This document shows positions 16,467-23,825 of a stretch of DNA of 33,570 bases, in pieces. Each line of letters begins with the position of its first letter. Within the stretch, counting starts at the first letter, position 1. The stretch is from positions 1-33,570 of the forward strand of contig JAZNNG010000076.1 in assembly GCA_045580165.1 (NCBI GenBank), in the 5' to 3' direction. The translations under genes and the position numbers were made by a program. Under the pieces are notes generated by a model. The model was not told the DNA's origin, ran no database searches, and worked only from the letters and a program-made list of their open reading frames with translations. The stretch comes from UBA4717 sp045580165 (GTDB lineage Bacteria; Bacillota; Clostridia; Oscillospirales; CAG-272).

Positions 16467-17843
16467 CTATTGCTTAGTTATTTCTCTTATAAGCTCGTTT
16501 ATCTCTATTTCAAAGAGAGAATTGCATCTTATTTCGTTCTCTATTCTCTTTACCGCGCTTATTACGGTCGAGTGGTCCTTGAGATTGAATTTAGCTGCTA
16601 TTTTTCTAAGCGGCATACCCGTTTTTTCTTTCATTATATACATTGCGATCTGTCTTGGAGTCTTTATCTGTTCTTTTCTGCTTGAGCTCTTTATTTCCTC
16701 CCTCGTAAGACCGTATCTGTCGCAAACTACGGATATTATAGTCTCTGCCGCAAGATTTTCGGGTATTTTGTCTTTTATAAGGTAAGATATTGATTCTCTC
16801 GCAACCTCAAGAGTTATTGTCTTGTCCGATAACATCTTAAGAGCAGCGAGCTTTCTTACTGCTCCCTCAAGCTCTCTTATGTTTTCGGTTATGTTTTCTG
16901 CAAGAAGATTTATTACCTCGTTTGAAAGATCAATTCCGCGTATCTGCGCTTTCTTTTTGACTATTGCGGCACGAAGCTCGTAGTCGGGAGGAGTGATGTC
17001 TGCATTAGTACCCCAGTTGAATCTCGTTTTAAGTCTGTCCTCAAGATGCTTTATATCCTTTGCGGGTCTGTCCGAGGTAAAGATTATCTGACGAGAATCC
17101 TCGTAGAGAGCATTGAAGGTGTGGAATATTTCCTCTTGTGTGGTTTCTTTTCCTGCAATGAACTGTATATCGTCGATAAGAAGAACGTCTGCGTTACGGT
17201 ATATGTTTCTGAATTCCTCGGTTTTTTTCTGAGAAATGCTTTTTATAAGCTGATCGGTGAATCTTTCACCCGTAACGTAAACTATGTTGGTATCGGGATT
17301 GTTTTTAAGTATTCTGTTCGTAATAGCGTTAAGAAGGTGAGTTTTTCCGAGTCCGCTTGGTCCGTAGAGGAACAGAGGATTGTTGTCACCGCTGCCCGGC
17401 TCCTTCGCAACCGCTAAGCACGCGTTATATGCAAAGCTGTTGGAGTTACCTACGATGAAGTTTTCAAAGGTGTATTCCTCTTTTCCCTTAAAAAAGGTGA
17501 TAGCCGTTTCACTTTCCGCTTCATCGTCGTTTTCCGTAACAGCTTCAATTAAAGGCTTTTCTTCTTTTACTTCTTCTCTAATTTCTTCGCTTTCGTTTTG
17601 AGCCGTTACTACCTTTACCTCAAGCTTAAGTCCTATCACCTTTTCAAAATAATCTTCAAGCTTTGACTTAAAGGATTCATTAAGAATTTTTTTCTTAAAG
17701 GAGGTAGTAGTTTTCAAAATTGCGGTAGAATCGGTAATATCTATCAGCTCAAGCTCAGAAAACCAGAGATTGAATATGGTTATATTGTGGTCTTTTTTAA
17801 GCGCTTCGTAAATAAGCGGCCATATCTCTTTTGCGTTGTTCAT
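16467..17843 (-). CDS. dnaA: chromosomal replication initiator protein DnaA
   Basis: A 458-residue DnaA, the AAA+ initiator that binds DnaA boxes and opens the origin. Domain I is at about 1-80, an acidic linker at 81-115, the AAA+ domain has Walker A GPSGLGKT (161-168) and Walker B LLIDDIQF, and the C-terminal helix-turn-helix contains the KDHSTVISA signature. The start at 17843 is chosen because GGAGG lies 5 bases upstream; the in-frame TTG at 17855 would place that site inside the gene. Inverted DnaA-box pairs on both sides suggest autoregulation. Confidence 0.97.
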   Translation of the reverse strand: MNNAKEIWPLIYEALKKDHNITIFNLWFSELELIDITDSTAILKTTTSFKKKILNESFKSKLEDYFEKVIGLKLEVKVVTAQNESEEIREEVKEEKPLIEAVTENDDEAESETAITFFKGKEEYTFENFIVGNSNSFAYNACLAVAKEPGSGDNNPLFLYGPSGLGKTHLLNAITNRILKNNPDTNIVYVTGERFTDQLIKSISQKKTEEFRNIYRNADVLLIDDIQFIAGKETTQEEIFHTFNALYEDSRQIIFTSDRPAKDIKHLEDRLKTRFNWGTNADITPPDYELRAAIVKKKAQIRGIDLSNEVINLLAENITENIRELEGAVRKLAALKMLSDKTITLEVARESISYLIKDKIPENLAAETIISVVCDRYGLTREEIKSSSRKEQIKTPRQIAMYIMKEKTGMPLRKIAAKFNLKDHSTVISAVKRIENEIRCNSLFEIEINELIREITKQ

Positions 17844-17900
17844 CCATACCTCCAAAAATAATTTATATTCTCTACAAATATTAATAAACGCGCGTGCGCG

Positions 17901-17939
17901 AAATAAAAATATTATATATATATAATAATATAATATGAT
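17901..17939. other. AT-rich tract upstream of dnaA
   Basis: Thirty-nine bases made almost wholly of A and T, with repeated TATA steps, lying between dnaA and the box pair at 17960-17990. It is a possible second melting site of a bipartite origin or the dnaA promoter region; no trio run is seen here. Confidence 0.4.
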
Positions 17940-17959
17940 CCCTTACAGTATAGCATACT

Positions 17960-17990
17960 TTTTCCACAATTTCAAGAGGATTGTGGAAAA
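17960..17990. promoter_or_regulatory. inverted DnaA-box pair upstream of dnaA
   Basis: TTTTCCACA (17960-17968) faces TGTGGAAAA (17982-17990) across 13 bases, between the dnaA start and the rpmH promoter. It could be part of a bipartite origin and an operator for both genes. Confidence 0.75.
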
Positions 17991-18013
17991 TTAAATAATT
18001 ATTAAAAAAACTC

Positions 18014-18043
18014 TTGACAAAAAGCGAGTTTTGTGTTTATAAT
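18014..18043 (+). promoter_or_regulatory. rpmH promoter
   Basis: Perfect TTGACA (18014-18019) and TATAAT (18038-18043) with an 18-base spacer, about 60 bases before rpmH and 24 bases from a DnaA box. Confidence 0.88.
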
Positions 18044-18103
18044 AGGGAGTGACGTTATGCGAGAAAACATAATAAATAGATATTTTGAACAGGAGGTGCG
18101 ATA

Positions 18104-18238
18104 ATGCTCAGAACATATCAGCCCAAGAAGCGTCAGAGAAAAGTTGAACACGGCTTCAGAAAGAGAATGAAAACAGCTAATGGCAGAAAGGTCCTCAAGA
18201 GAAGACGTGCTAAGGGTAGAGCAAGACTTACCTATTAA
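18104..18238 (+). CDS. rpmH: 50S ribosomal protein L34
   Basis: A 44-residue, very basic protein: MLRTYQPKKRQRK at the start, then HGFRKRM, NGRKVLKRRRAKGR and a short tail. This is the whole L34 sequence pattern; the protein binds 23S rRNA in the large subunit. AGGAGG (18091-18096) lies 7 bases before the ATG and a consensus promoter is at 18014-18043. Its position beside dnaA and before rnpA is the conserved bacterial arrangement. Confidence 0.97.
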   Translation: MLRTYQPKKRQRKVEHGFRKRMKTANGRKVLKRRRAKGRARLTY

Positions 18239-18277
18239 TTTGCTCAATGCGGCAATGCCGTTACAGACCGACGCAAA

Positions 18278-18328
18278 AAACCGCCGAATCCGATTATGTC
18301 CTCAGACTTTTTCGTTTCGGGGGTTTTT
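18278..18328 (+). terminator. possible terminator between rpmH and rnpA
   Basis: AACCGCCGAA (about 18279-18288) can pair with TTCGGGGGTT (18316-18325) with one mismatch and a 27-base loop, followed by a short T run. It would separate strong rpmH transcription from rnpA. The long loop makes it uncertain. Confidence 0.4.
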
Positions 18329-18361
18329 GTTGTATGGGAACAATTTGTTTACAAAATAATG

Positions 18362-18390
18362 TTAAAATTGCCTTAATCAGAAGGTATAAT
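18362..18390 (+). promoter_or_regulatory. candidate rnpA promoter giving a near-leaderless transcript
   Basis: TATAAT at 18385-18390 with TTAAAA (18362-18367) 17 bases upstream. The rnpA ATG is at 18401, so a normal start point at about 18396-18398 leaves only a few leader bases and no ribosome-binding site. Confidence 0.5.
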
Positions 18391-18400
18391 TGTTACGGAT

Positions 18401-18793
18401 ATGAAATACAGAGCCATAGGTGAAAACCATCTATATTTAAAGACGTACAATAAGGGAAAAAAATACGTTGGCGCAAGCGTTATAGTTTACGTGCTTAAGG
18501 ACCTTGCATCAAACAGACTCAGACGTGCAAATCCCGAGAAGAAGAAGATAAACCGTATCGGTATAACGGTTACTAAGAAAAACGGTGGCGCCGTAACAAG
18601 AAACAGGATCAAAAGAATAATCAGAGAAGCTTTCAGACAGACAGACACGGAGATTTCCATTAAACGGGGATATTTGATAGTAATAGTCGCAAAATATTCG
18701 GCGGCTGACAAAAAAACTCAGGATATAAAAAAAGATATTGAAAAGGCAATGTTGAAGCTGGATATGATAAATTCGGCGGAAAATGCTTTGTAA
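18401..18793 (+). CDS. rnpA: ribonuclease P protein component
   Basis: A 130-residue basic protein, the protein subunit of RNase P that helps the catalytic RNA cut the 5' leader from tRNA precursors. The RNR signature is present in AVTRNRIKRIIREAFR, after the strand RIGITVTKK. The N-terminus has the family's tyrosine-rich stretch. No Shine-Dalgarno sequence precedes the ATG, and a -10 element lies only 10 bases upstream. Its stop overlaps the yidD start by one base (TAATG). Confidence 0.95.
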   Translation: MKYRAIGENHLYLKTYNKGKKYVGASVIVYVLKDLASNRLRRANPEKKKINRIGITVTKKNGGAVTRNRIKRIIREAFRQTDTEISIKRGYLIVIVAKYSAADKKTQDIKKDIEKAMLKLDMINSAENAL

Positions 18794-19023
18794 TGAAGAA
18801 AATTTGTATTTTTATACTCAAAATATATCAAAAGTATATATCTCCCCTTAAAAAACCGTGCTGCAGATTTGTGCCCACTTGCTCGAGCTATGCAATTGAG
18901 GCGTTTGAAAAGCGCGGCTTTTTTGTTGGCTTTTTCCTGACTGTATGGCGTATTCTCAGGTGTAATCCGTTTTGCAAGGGCGGGTATGACCCTGTTCCCG
19001 AAAAAAAGAAAAAGACGCAGTAG
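18793..19023 (+). CDS. yidD: membrane protein insertion efficiency factor YidD
   Basis: A 76-residue protein of the YidD family with CRFVPTCSSYAIEA and the later RILRCNPFCKGGYDPVP, both diagnostic, including the conserved cysteines. The N-terminal helix is amphipathic and should lie on the inner face of the membrane, where the protein helps YidC insert membrane proteins. It is coupled to rnpA by TAATG and lies between rnpA and yidC as in most bacteria. Confidence 0.95.
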   Translation: MKKICIFILKIYQKYISPLKKPCCRFVPTCSSYAIEAFEKRGFFVGFFLTVWRILRCNPFCKGGYDPVPEKKKKTQ

Positions 19024-19073
19024 ACGACTGCGAAGTATAATTGTCGCAGAATTGCGACAGAATGGAGTTCATA

Positions 19074-20276
19074 ATGTTCGATTGGTTAAACCAGGGACTT
19101 GGCTACATTATTAAGTTTTGCTATTCCCTCACTAACAACTACGCTCTCGCACTTCTTTTGTTTGCTTTTCTTATAAAGCTTCTTTTATTCCCTCTCGGAA
19201 TAAAGCAGCAGAAGAATATGGTCAAGCAGGCAAGGCTCAGACCTCGCGAAATGGCTATCAGAAAGAAGTATGCCGGCAGAAACGATCAGGCTACTCAGCA
19301 GAAGATGCAGCAGGAGGTTATGAACCTCTATCAGGAGGAGCATTTTAACCCTATGGGCGGTTGTCTCCCTCTGCTCATTCAGTTACCTATCCTCTTTTCT
19401 CTTTATGCGGTTATAACGAAGCCACTTACCTACATCTGTAACTTTACAGAGGCTACTATCGAGGCTCTTACAGCAAGAGTCAGCGAGATTACGGCCGCAG
19501 GCGCAGATGCCGTAACACAGGTTGCCGCAAACGCAAGCCGTTACTCCGCGCAGATAACCACGATCAATCAGATGAGAGAGCTTGGCTTTGAAAATTTCTC
19601 GGATATCGCGGGATTTTCCGCAGAGGCAATTCCGGACTTCACTATTTTCGGCGGCGCGCTCAATCTTGCGTACACACCGAGCTTCAAGGATTTTTCATGG
19701 CTCCTTCTCATACCCCTCTTTACGTTCATATTTACTATTCTTTCAACTAAAATTACGAGAAAGCTCTCGTATCAGGCACCCTCGACTCAGGACGCGGCGA
19801 ACAACCCCTCTATGAAGATAATGGAGTACTCAATGCCCTTGCTCAGTACCTATATCTGCTTTACTGTTCCCGCAACCATCGGTCTTTACTGGATATTCCA
19901 GAACATTCTTTCCGTGCTTCAGACCGTCGTTTTGACAGCACTATACCCTATTCCGAAGTTTACCGAGGAGGACTACAAGGCTGCTGAAAAGGCTGCCGGC
20001 GTAGGTAAGAAGCAGAAGAAGACCGAGTCTGACCCGAACAAGCCCAAGGTTCGCTCGCTTCACCACATTGACGATGATGAATACGAGGAAATTTACGGCA
20101 AGAAGGCTGATAACTCCAAAAAGACCGAAAAGTCTGAGAAAAAGGAAGAAACAGCCATAGCTCCCGAGGAGGCTCCCACTGAGGAAACCGTAGAAAGCTC
20201 CGAAGAAGCTTCTTCTGAAGAAAAGGATATTCCGAAGCTCAAGGACGACAAGACAAAGTATAAGAAGAAAGACTAA
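19074..20276 (+). CDS. yidC: membrane protein insertase YidC/Oxa1
   Basis: A 400-residue insertase that helps integrate and fold membrane proteins, alone or with SecYEG. The start at 19074 has GGAG 6 bases upstream; a longer frame from 19041 lacks one. The N-terminus goes straight into the first segment, without the lipobox of Bacillus SpoIIIJ. The helical hairpin KQQKNMVKQARLRP, the MGGCLPLLIQLPI motif and the later paired segments are present. The groove position that is arginine in E. coli YidC is lysine here (AFLIKLLLFPL). The extracellular loop between the second and third segments is long, and the C-terminal 80 residues are a charged Lys/Glu tail. jag follows within 25 bases. Confidence 0.95.
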   Translation: MFDWLNQGLGYIIKFCYSLTNNYALALLLFAFLIKLLLFPLGIKQQKNMVKQARLRPREMAIRKKYAGRNDQATQQKMQQEVMNLYQEEHFNPMGGCLPLLIQLPILFSLYAVITKPLTYICNFTEATIEALTARVSEITAAGADAVTQVAANASRYSAQITTINQMRELGFENFSDIAGFSAEAIPDFTIFGGALNLAYTPSFKDFSWLLLIPLFTFIFTILSTKITRKLSYQAPSTQDAANNPSMKIMEYSMPLLSTYICFTVPATIGLYWIFQNILSVLQTVVLTALYPIPKFTEEDYKAAEKAAGVGKKQKKTESDPNKPKVRSLHHIDDDEYEEIYGKKADNSKKTEKSEKKEETAIAPEEAPTEETVESSEEASSEEKDIPKLKDDKTKYKKKD

Positions 20277-20300
20277 TATTTGCCACAAGGAGATAATACT

Positions 20301-21290
20301 GTGAAAAAGGAAAGTATTTTTACGGGAAAGACCGTGGACGAAGCGTTAAAGCTTGGTCTTGCGGAGATTGACCTCAAGGAAGAAAACGTTGAGTGGGAGG
20401 TTATTGAAGCCGAAAAGAAGGGTATTCTCGGCATCGGCTCGGCTCCTGCAAAGATAAAGATCACCTATAACGAAAAGAAGGACGGCTCGGTTGCAGTCGG
20501 ATTTGTCAAGAATCTTCTCGCTAATATGAAAATTGACGCGGACGTTGATTTTGAAAAGACGGGCTCGGGCAGATACAAGCTTTCGGTAAACGGAGAGGCG
20601 GCAGGTATGCTCATCGGTCACCACGGCGACACTCTCGACGCGCTCCAGTACCTCGTTAACCTTGCCGTAAACAAGAGAGAGGACGACGGCTCCAAGGGTG
20701 AGTATATGAATATCACTCTTGATATCGAAAACTATCGCAAAAAGAGAGAGGACGCGCTCAGAAGCCTTGCAAAGAGAATGGCAAACAAGGTGCTCAAGTA
20801 CAGAAGAAGCGTAGTTCTTGAGCCTATGCTCCCCTATGAAAGAAGAATTATTCACTCTGAGATTCAGGGTATTGAGGGAGTTTCCACAAACTCCATCGGT
20901 ATAGAAAACAACCGTAAGGTAGTTATTTTCCTTGAGGAAGTTGGCTTTGAGGAGTCTATGCAGAAGGACAGACGTCAGTCTGACAGACGTCAGAGAGGTG
21001 AGCGCGGCGGACGTGAAAGAGGAGAAAGGCGTCAGTCGGCACCCCGTTCAAGCGGAGGCGGCTCGAGAAAGAGCAGCATTGACGCTATTCTTCCGAGAAT
21101 AAAGAAGCCTGCTCCCAAGATAAACATTGACGACGTTGAGGACAGTGAGTACAGTATTTCCTCTACTGCTTACCTCCGTGAGCCTACCAAAAGATTTTCA
21201 AGCTTTGCAGAGTATGAAAGTCACATGGCAAAGCTTGCGTCAGAGTCTGAAAATAAGACTTCCGTCGAAGAAGAAAGTACAGAAGAATAA
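20301..21290 (+). CDS. jag: Jag/KhpB RNA-binding protein (Jag_N-KH-R3H) with extended C-terminus
   Basis: A 329-residue protein, longer than the usual 200-260. Residues 1-52 are the Jag_N domain, about 60-140 a KH-II domain with GHHG (106-109), and about 145-212 an R3H domain with R181-x3-H185. The GTG start at 20301 is chosen for AAGGAG 8 bases upstream. In other Firmicutes KhpB/EloR pairs with KhpA and affects cell elongation through RNA binding. From about residue 221 the sequence turns into a low-complexity run rich in R, G, Q and S (to about 258), then a tail to 329; this extension is probably disordered and may add RNA contacts. A strong terminator follows the gene. Confidence 0.94.
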   Translation: MKKESIFTGKTVDEALKLGLAEIDLKEENVEWEVIEAEKKGILGIGSAPAKIKITYNEKKDGSVAVGFVKNLLANMKIDADVDFEKTGSGRYKLSVNGEAAGMLIGHHGDTLDALQYLVNLAVNKREDDGSKGEYMNITLDIENYRKKREDALRSLAKRMANKVLKYRRSVVLEPMLPYERRIIHSEIQGIEGVSTNSIGIENNRKVVIFLEEVGFEESMQKDRRQSDRRQRGERGGRERGERRQSAPRSSGGGSRKSSIDAILPRIKKPAPKINIDDVEDSEYSISSTAYLREPTKRFSSFAEYESHMAKLASESENKTSVEEESTEE

Positions 21291-21296
21291 AAAAGT

Positions 21297-21335
21297 GCGG
21301 CGGTGTATCGGTTTTCGGAAACACCGCCGCTTTTT
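21297..21335 (+). terminator. terminator of the rnpA-yidD-yidC-jag run
   Basis: GCGGCGGTGT (21297-21306) pairs perfectly with ACACCGCCGC (21321-21330), followed by TTTTT. It lies 6 bases after the jag stop. Confidence 0.92.
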
Positions 21336-21378
21336 GCGGTCCGTAGAACGGACAGGCAAGGCGCGCGTGAGGCTTTGT
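21336..21378 (+). repeat. R7 repeat copy
   Basis: About 40 bases starting with the small hairpin GTCCGT/ACGGAC and continuing through GACAGGCAAGGCGCG. A close copy lies at 27133-27175. Confidence 0.7.
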
Positions 21379-21466
21379 AGGGGCGATTCACGAATCGCCC
21401 GTAAAATCTCGACCCATACCCGTACGTCTGTGCGGATTTGAACGGGAGGATAATATCCTCCCCTAC
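21377..21466 (-). repeat. R3 element, reverse orientation
   Basis: Reverse complement of the element at 101-191: same ends (GTAGGGG/CCCCTAC), same palindrome (GGGCGATTCGTGAATCGCCC) and same middle (ACGGGTATGGGT). Both are about 90 bases and differ mainly in the second hairpin. Confidence 0.8.
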
Positions 21467-21560
21467 AAGAAATTTTGAATTTAGTTCTTTAACCCGTGTA
21501 GACAAATGTTTTTCCATCCCCCGCGCGAAGACGCGTCTTCGCGCTAAATAAAGTTTTTGC

Positions 21561-21796
21561 GCCGCTTTTTCAAACTCCCAATTTCCTTTTGTGTTTCCAC
21601 TGTTGGAAACAGGCTCTAAAGCCTCCCTTGTGTAAAGGGAGGTGCCCCGAATGGGGCGGAGGGATTGACTGAAACGACCCCTAAACAACCCCTCAGTCAG
21701 CCTTGCGGCTGACAGATCCCCTTACACAGGGGAGCCTTTGGGTACGCTTGCATTGCCGGGAACACGAGGGCGAATTGGGACTTTTCAAAAAGCGGC
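21561..21796. repeat. 236-base imperfect inverted repeat inserted in an R5 hairpin
   Basis: The outer arms GCCGCTTTTT (21561-21570) and AAAAAGCGGC (21787-21796) are the two halves of an R5 hairpin. Inside them TCCCAATT (21576-21583) faces AATTGGGA (21773-21780), and further in are the ends of R6. The element looks like a MITE-type insertion that opened the hairpin loop 14 bases before mnmE. Confidence 0.65.
21618..21739. repeat. R6: MITE-like repeat
   Basis: About 120 bases with inverted ends (AAAGCCTCCCTTGTGTAA on the left, the complement of AAAGGCTCCCCTGTGTAA on the right) and an internal stem around GTCAGCCTTGCGGCTGAC. Elements of this type are, to my knowledge, frequent between genes in gut Oscillospiraceae genomes. 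No transposase is encoded. Confidence 0.75.
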
Positions 21797-21810
21797 AGAA
21801 AAGAGACAAA

Positions 21811-23196
21811 ATGTATACAGAAACAATATCAGCGATATCAACTCCGTTCGGACGTGGAGGAATAGCGGTAATAAGGGTGTCGGGAGACCGTGCGGCAGAG
21901 ATCTGCGAGAGAGTGTTCAGACCCTTTGACAAGAGACCGTTATCGGCACACGAATCGAGAATTGCCGTTTACGGCGAGATAATATATCGTGGCGAGGTCA
22001 TAGACGACGGAATCGCCACGCTTTTTAGCGCGCCCGCCTCGTACACGGGCGATGACACGGTCGAGATAAGCTGTCACGGCGGCATAAAGCTTGCCGAAAC
22101 GGTGCTGAAGGCGACCCTTGCCGCAGGCGCGGTGCCTGCAGAGGCAGGAGAATTCACCAAGCGCGCTTTCCTTTCGGGAAAGCTCACTCTTTCACAGGCG
22201 GAATCGGTTATAAACCTCATCGACGCCGAAACCGAGGAGCAGATAAAGCTTGCGTCCTCGCACCGTCGCGGAGCGCTCTCGGCGGCGGCAGACGCCATTT
22301 ACAACGATATTTTAGGGCTTGTTTCAAGCTCGTACGCATACATTGACTATCCCGACGAGGACCTCACCGATGTAGAGATAGGCGACTACAAGGTGCGCCT
22401 TGCGAAAATTCACGAGGAGCTTGAGCGCCTTGAAAGGAGCTACGACACGGGCAGAGCCGTGAGCGAGGGTATAAGGACCGTCATTGTCGGCAAGCCGAAC
22501 GCGGGCAAAAGCTCGCTTCTTAACGCAATGCTCGGCGAGGAGAGGGCGATAGTTACCGACATCGCGGGCACAACGCGCGACGTTATCGAGGAGACCGTGC
22601 GTCTTGAGAGGATAGTTTTGCGCCTTTCGGATACCGCGGGTATCAGAGAGACAGATGACGTTATTGAAAAGATAGGCGTTGACCTTGCAAAAGAGAAAAT
22701 TTCGGGCGCGGAGCTGGTTTTTGCCGTATTTGACGCGTCCGCACCTCTTGACAAAGAGGACCGCGACCTTGTATCATATATAAAGGATAAGGCGGCTGAC
22801 AAAAAGGTTGTCGCCGTGATAAACAAGACGGATGCCGCAGTGTGCGACGAAGCCGTCGCAGAGCTTGAGTCGGCGTTTGAGCATGCCGTGAAGATAAGCG
22901 CAAGGTCGGGAGTGGGGATAGACGCGCTCTACTCGCTCTCCGAAGGCTTCTACATCAACGGCGACATCGACTATAACTCCTCTGCGGTCATTGCAAACGC
23001 GCGTCAGCATTCTGCCGTTATGCGCGCTAAAGAGGCGGTCGCAAACGCGGTCGCCGCCCTTGAGAGCGGCTTTACTCAGGATATCGCAGGTATGGACCTC
23101 GAGCAGGCGCTCTCCTCTATCCGCGAGCTTGACTCTCGCGGTGTTGGCGAGGACGTTGTAAAACAAATCTTTGGTAGGTTCTGTGTCGGGAAATAA
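21811..23196 (+). CDS. mnmE: tRNA modification GTPase MnmE
   Basis: A 461-residue GTPase that, with MnmG, installs carboxymethylaminomethyl groups on U34 of certain tRNAs. The N-terminal folate-binding domain (1-118), helical domain and inserted G domain are all visible: G1 GKPNAGKS (227-234), DTAG (274-277), NKTD (338-341). The C-terminus ends in FCVGK, the family's cysteine-containing tail. The start at 21811 is where the conserved N-terminus begins; upstream frame is repeat DNA, and only a weak GAGA site is seen. The usual neighbour mnmG is not adjacent. Repeats, including inverted R5 copies, flank the gene on both sides. Confidence 0.97.
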   Translation: MYTETISAISTPFGRGGIAVIRVSGDRAAEICERVFRPFDKRPLSAHESRIAVYGEIIYRGEVIDDGIATLFSAPASYTGDDTVEISCHGGIKLAETVLKATLAAGAVPAEAGEFTKRAFLSGKLTLSQAESVINLIDAETEEQIKLASSHRRGALSAAADAIYNDILGLVSSSYAYIDYPDEDLTDVEIGDYKVRLAKIHEELERLERSYDTGRAVSEGIRTVIVGKPNAGKSSLLNAMLGEERAIVTDIAGTTRDVIEETVRLERIVLRLSDTAGIRETDDVIEKIGVDLAKEKISGAELVFAVFDASAPLDKEDRDLVSYIKDKAADKKVVAVINKTDAAVCDEAVAELESAFEHAVKISARSGVGIDALYSLSEGFYINGDIDYNSSAVIANARQHSAVMRAKEAVANAVAALESGFTQDIAGMDLEQALSSIRELDSRGVGEDVVKQIFGRFCVGK

Positions 23197-23226
23197 AGTT
23201 GGCTTTACGCGCACGAGGTTTTTTAT

Positions 23227-23291
23227 GCCGCTTTTTGAAAAAAGCGGCGCAAAAAGCTTTATTCAGCGCGAAGACGCGGTCTTCGCGCGGG
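23227..23291 (-). repeat. R5 copy after mnmE, inverted relative to the one before it
   Basis: GCCGCTTTTT (23227-23236) pairs with AAAAAGCGGC (23239-23248), followed by an A/T stretch and the hairpin GCGCGAAGAC/GTCTTCGCGC. The mirror image of this arrangement lies at 21523-21574, so mnmE sits between inverted copies. Confidence 0.7.
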
Positions 23292-23608
23292 TAAGGGGAC
23301 TGTACTCGTCCACTCTCTGAATTTTATCTGCTTTACGATAGCCTTCCCCTCAAGGGGAAGCCTTTGACCACATTTTCCGCGCCCTTCTGATTAAGACCCA
23401 CTACCTCCAAGCAAGGCTAATCCGCACAGACAAACGGGTATGGGTTGAGATTTCACTTGTCACAAAACCACACGCGCTGTTTGCCCGCGGGTGATACCCG
23501 CCCGCCAAGCAGGGCTAATCCGTGGAAACGTTCGGGTATGGGTCGAGATTTCACTCACCACAAAACCTCACGCGCGCCTTGCCCGTCGGGGCGTCCCGAC
23601 CGCAGGGG

Positions 23609-23714
23609 TTTCCAAAGGGAGAATCCCTTTGGCGAGGAGAGAGATTTTCAAGAGGGGATTCGAAACCCCTCTTGAACGGCTCTTTTCGTTCTTTTCTGTC
23701 CGTACAGAAAAGGA
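23609..23714. repeat. R4 three-hairpin repeat, copy 1
   Basis: Three hairpins in a row: CCAAAGGG/CCCTTTGG, an 11-base stem (23647-23657 with 23666-23676), and TTTTCTGT/ACAGAAAA. A full second copy is at 27229-27335, and a reversed fragment begins the window (1-23). Confidence 0.8.
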
Positions 23715-23781
23715 CATACCTACTCTACTTTCACCAAACAAAACCAGGACATCAACCACCTCCCTAACTTAAACAAAAAAC

Positions 23782-23807
23782 TAAAAAGGTCGGTGAAACC
23801 ACCGACC
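23782..23807 (-). terminator. spoVG terminator
   Basis: GGTCGGTG (23789-23796) and CACCGACC (23800-23807) form an 8-base stem. On the minus strand it is followed by TTTTTAG, 18 bases after the spoVG stop. Confidence 0.88.
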
Positions 23808-23825
23808 CTTAAAGCAATATTAACC

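Larger units (their letters stand above)
21336..21810. repeat. repeat mosaic between jag and mnmE
   Basis: A 475-base stretch with no gene. In order: R7 (21336-21378), R3 in reverse orientation (21377-21466), a 22-base perfect palindrome (21523-21544), a split R5 copy (21545-21574 and 21781-21796), and between the halves a larger inverted-repeat element that contains R6 (21618-21739). Confidence 0.8.
23197..23788. repeat. repeat mosaic between mnmE and spoVG
   Basis: No gene is supported in this stretch. It holds an R5 copy (23227-23264) with an attached 10-base-stem hairpin (23266-23288), a small hairpin (23341-23368), two partial R3 middles (near 23410-23455 and 23519-23555), a CCCGTCGGGGCG segment also seen at 242-261, and R4 (23609-23714). 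Confidence 0.75.

Noticed and set aside
23445..23772. Several overlapping small open frames between mnmE and spoVG
   Set aside because: They lie wholly in hairpin-rich repeat DNA and recur with frame breaks in other repeat copies.
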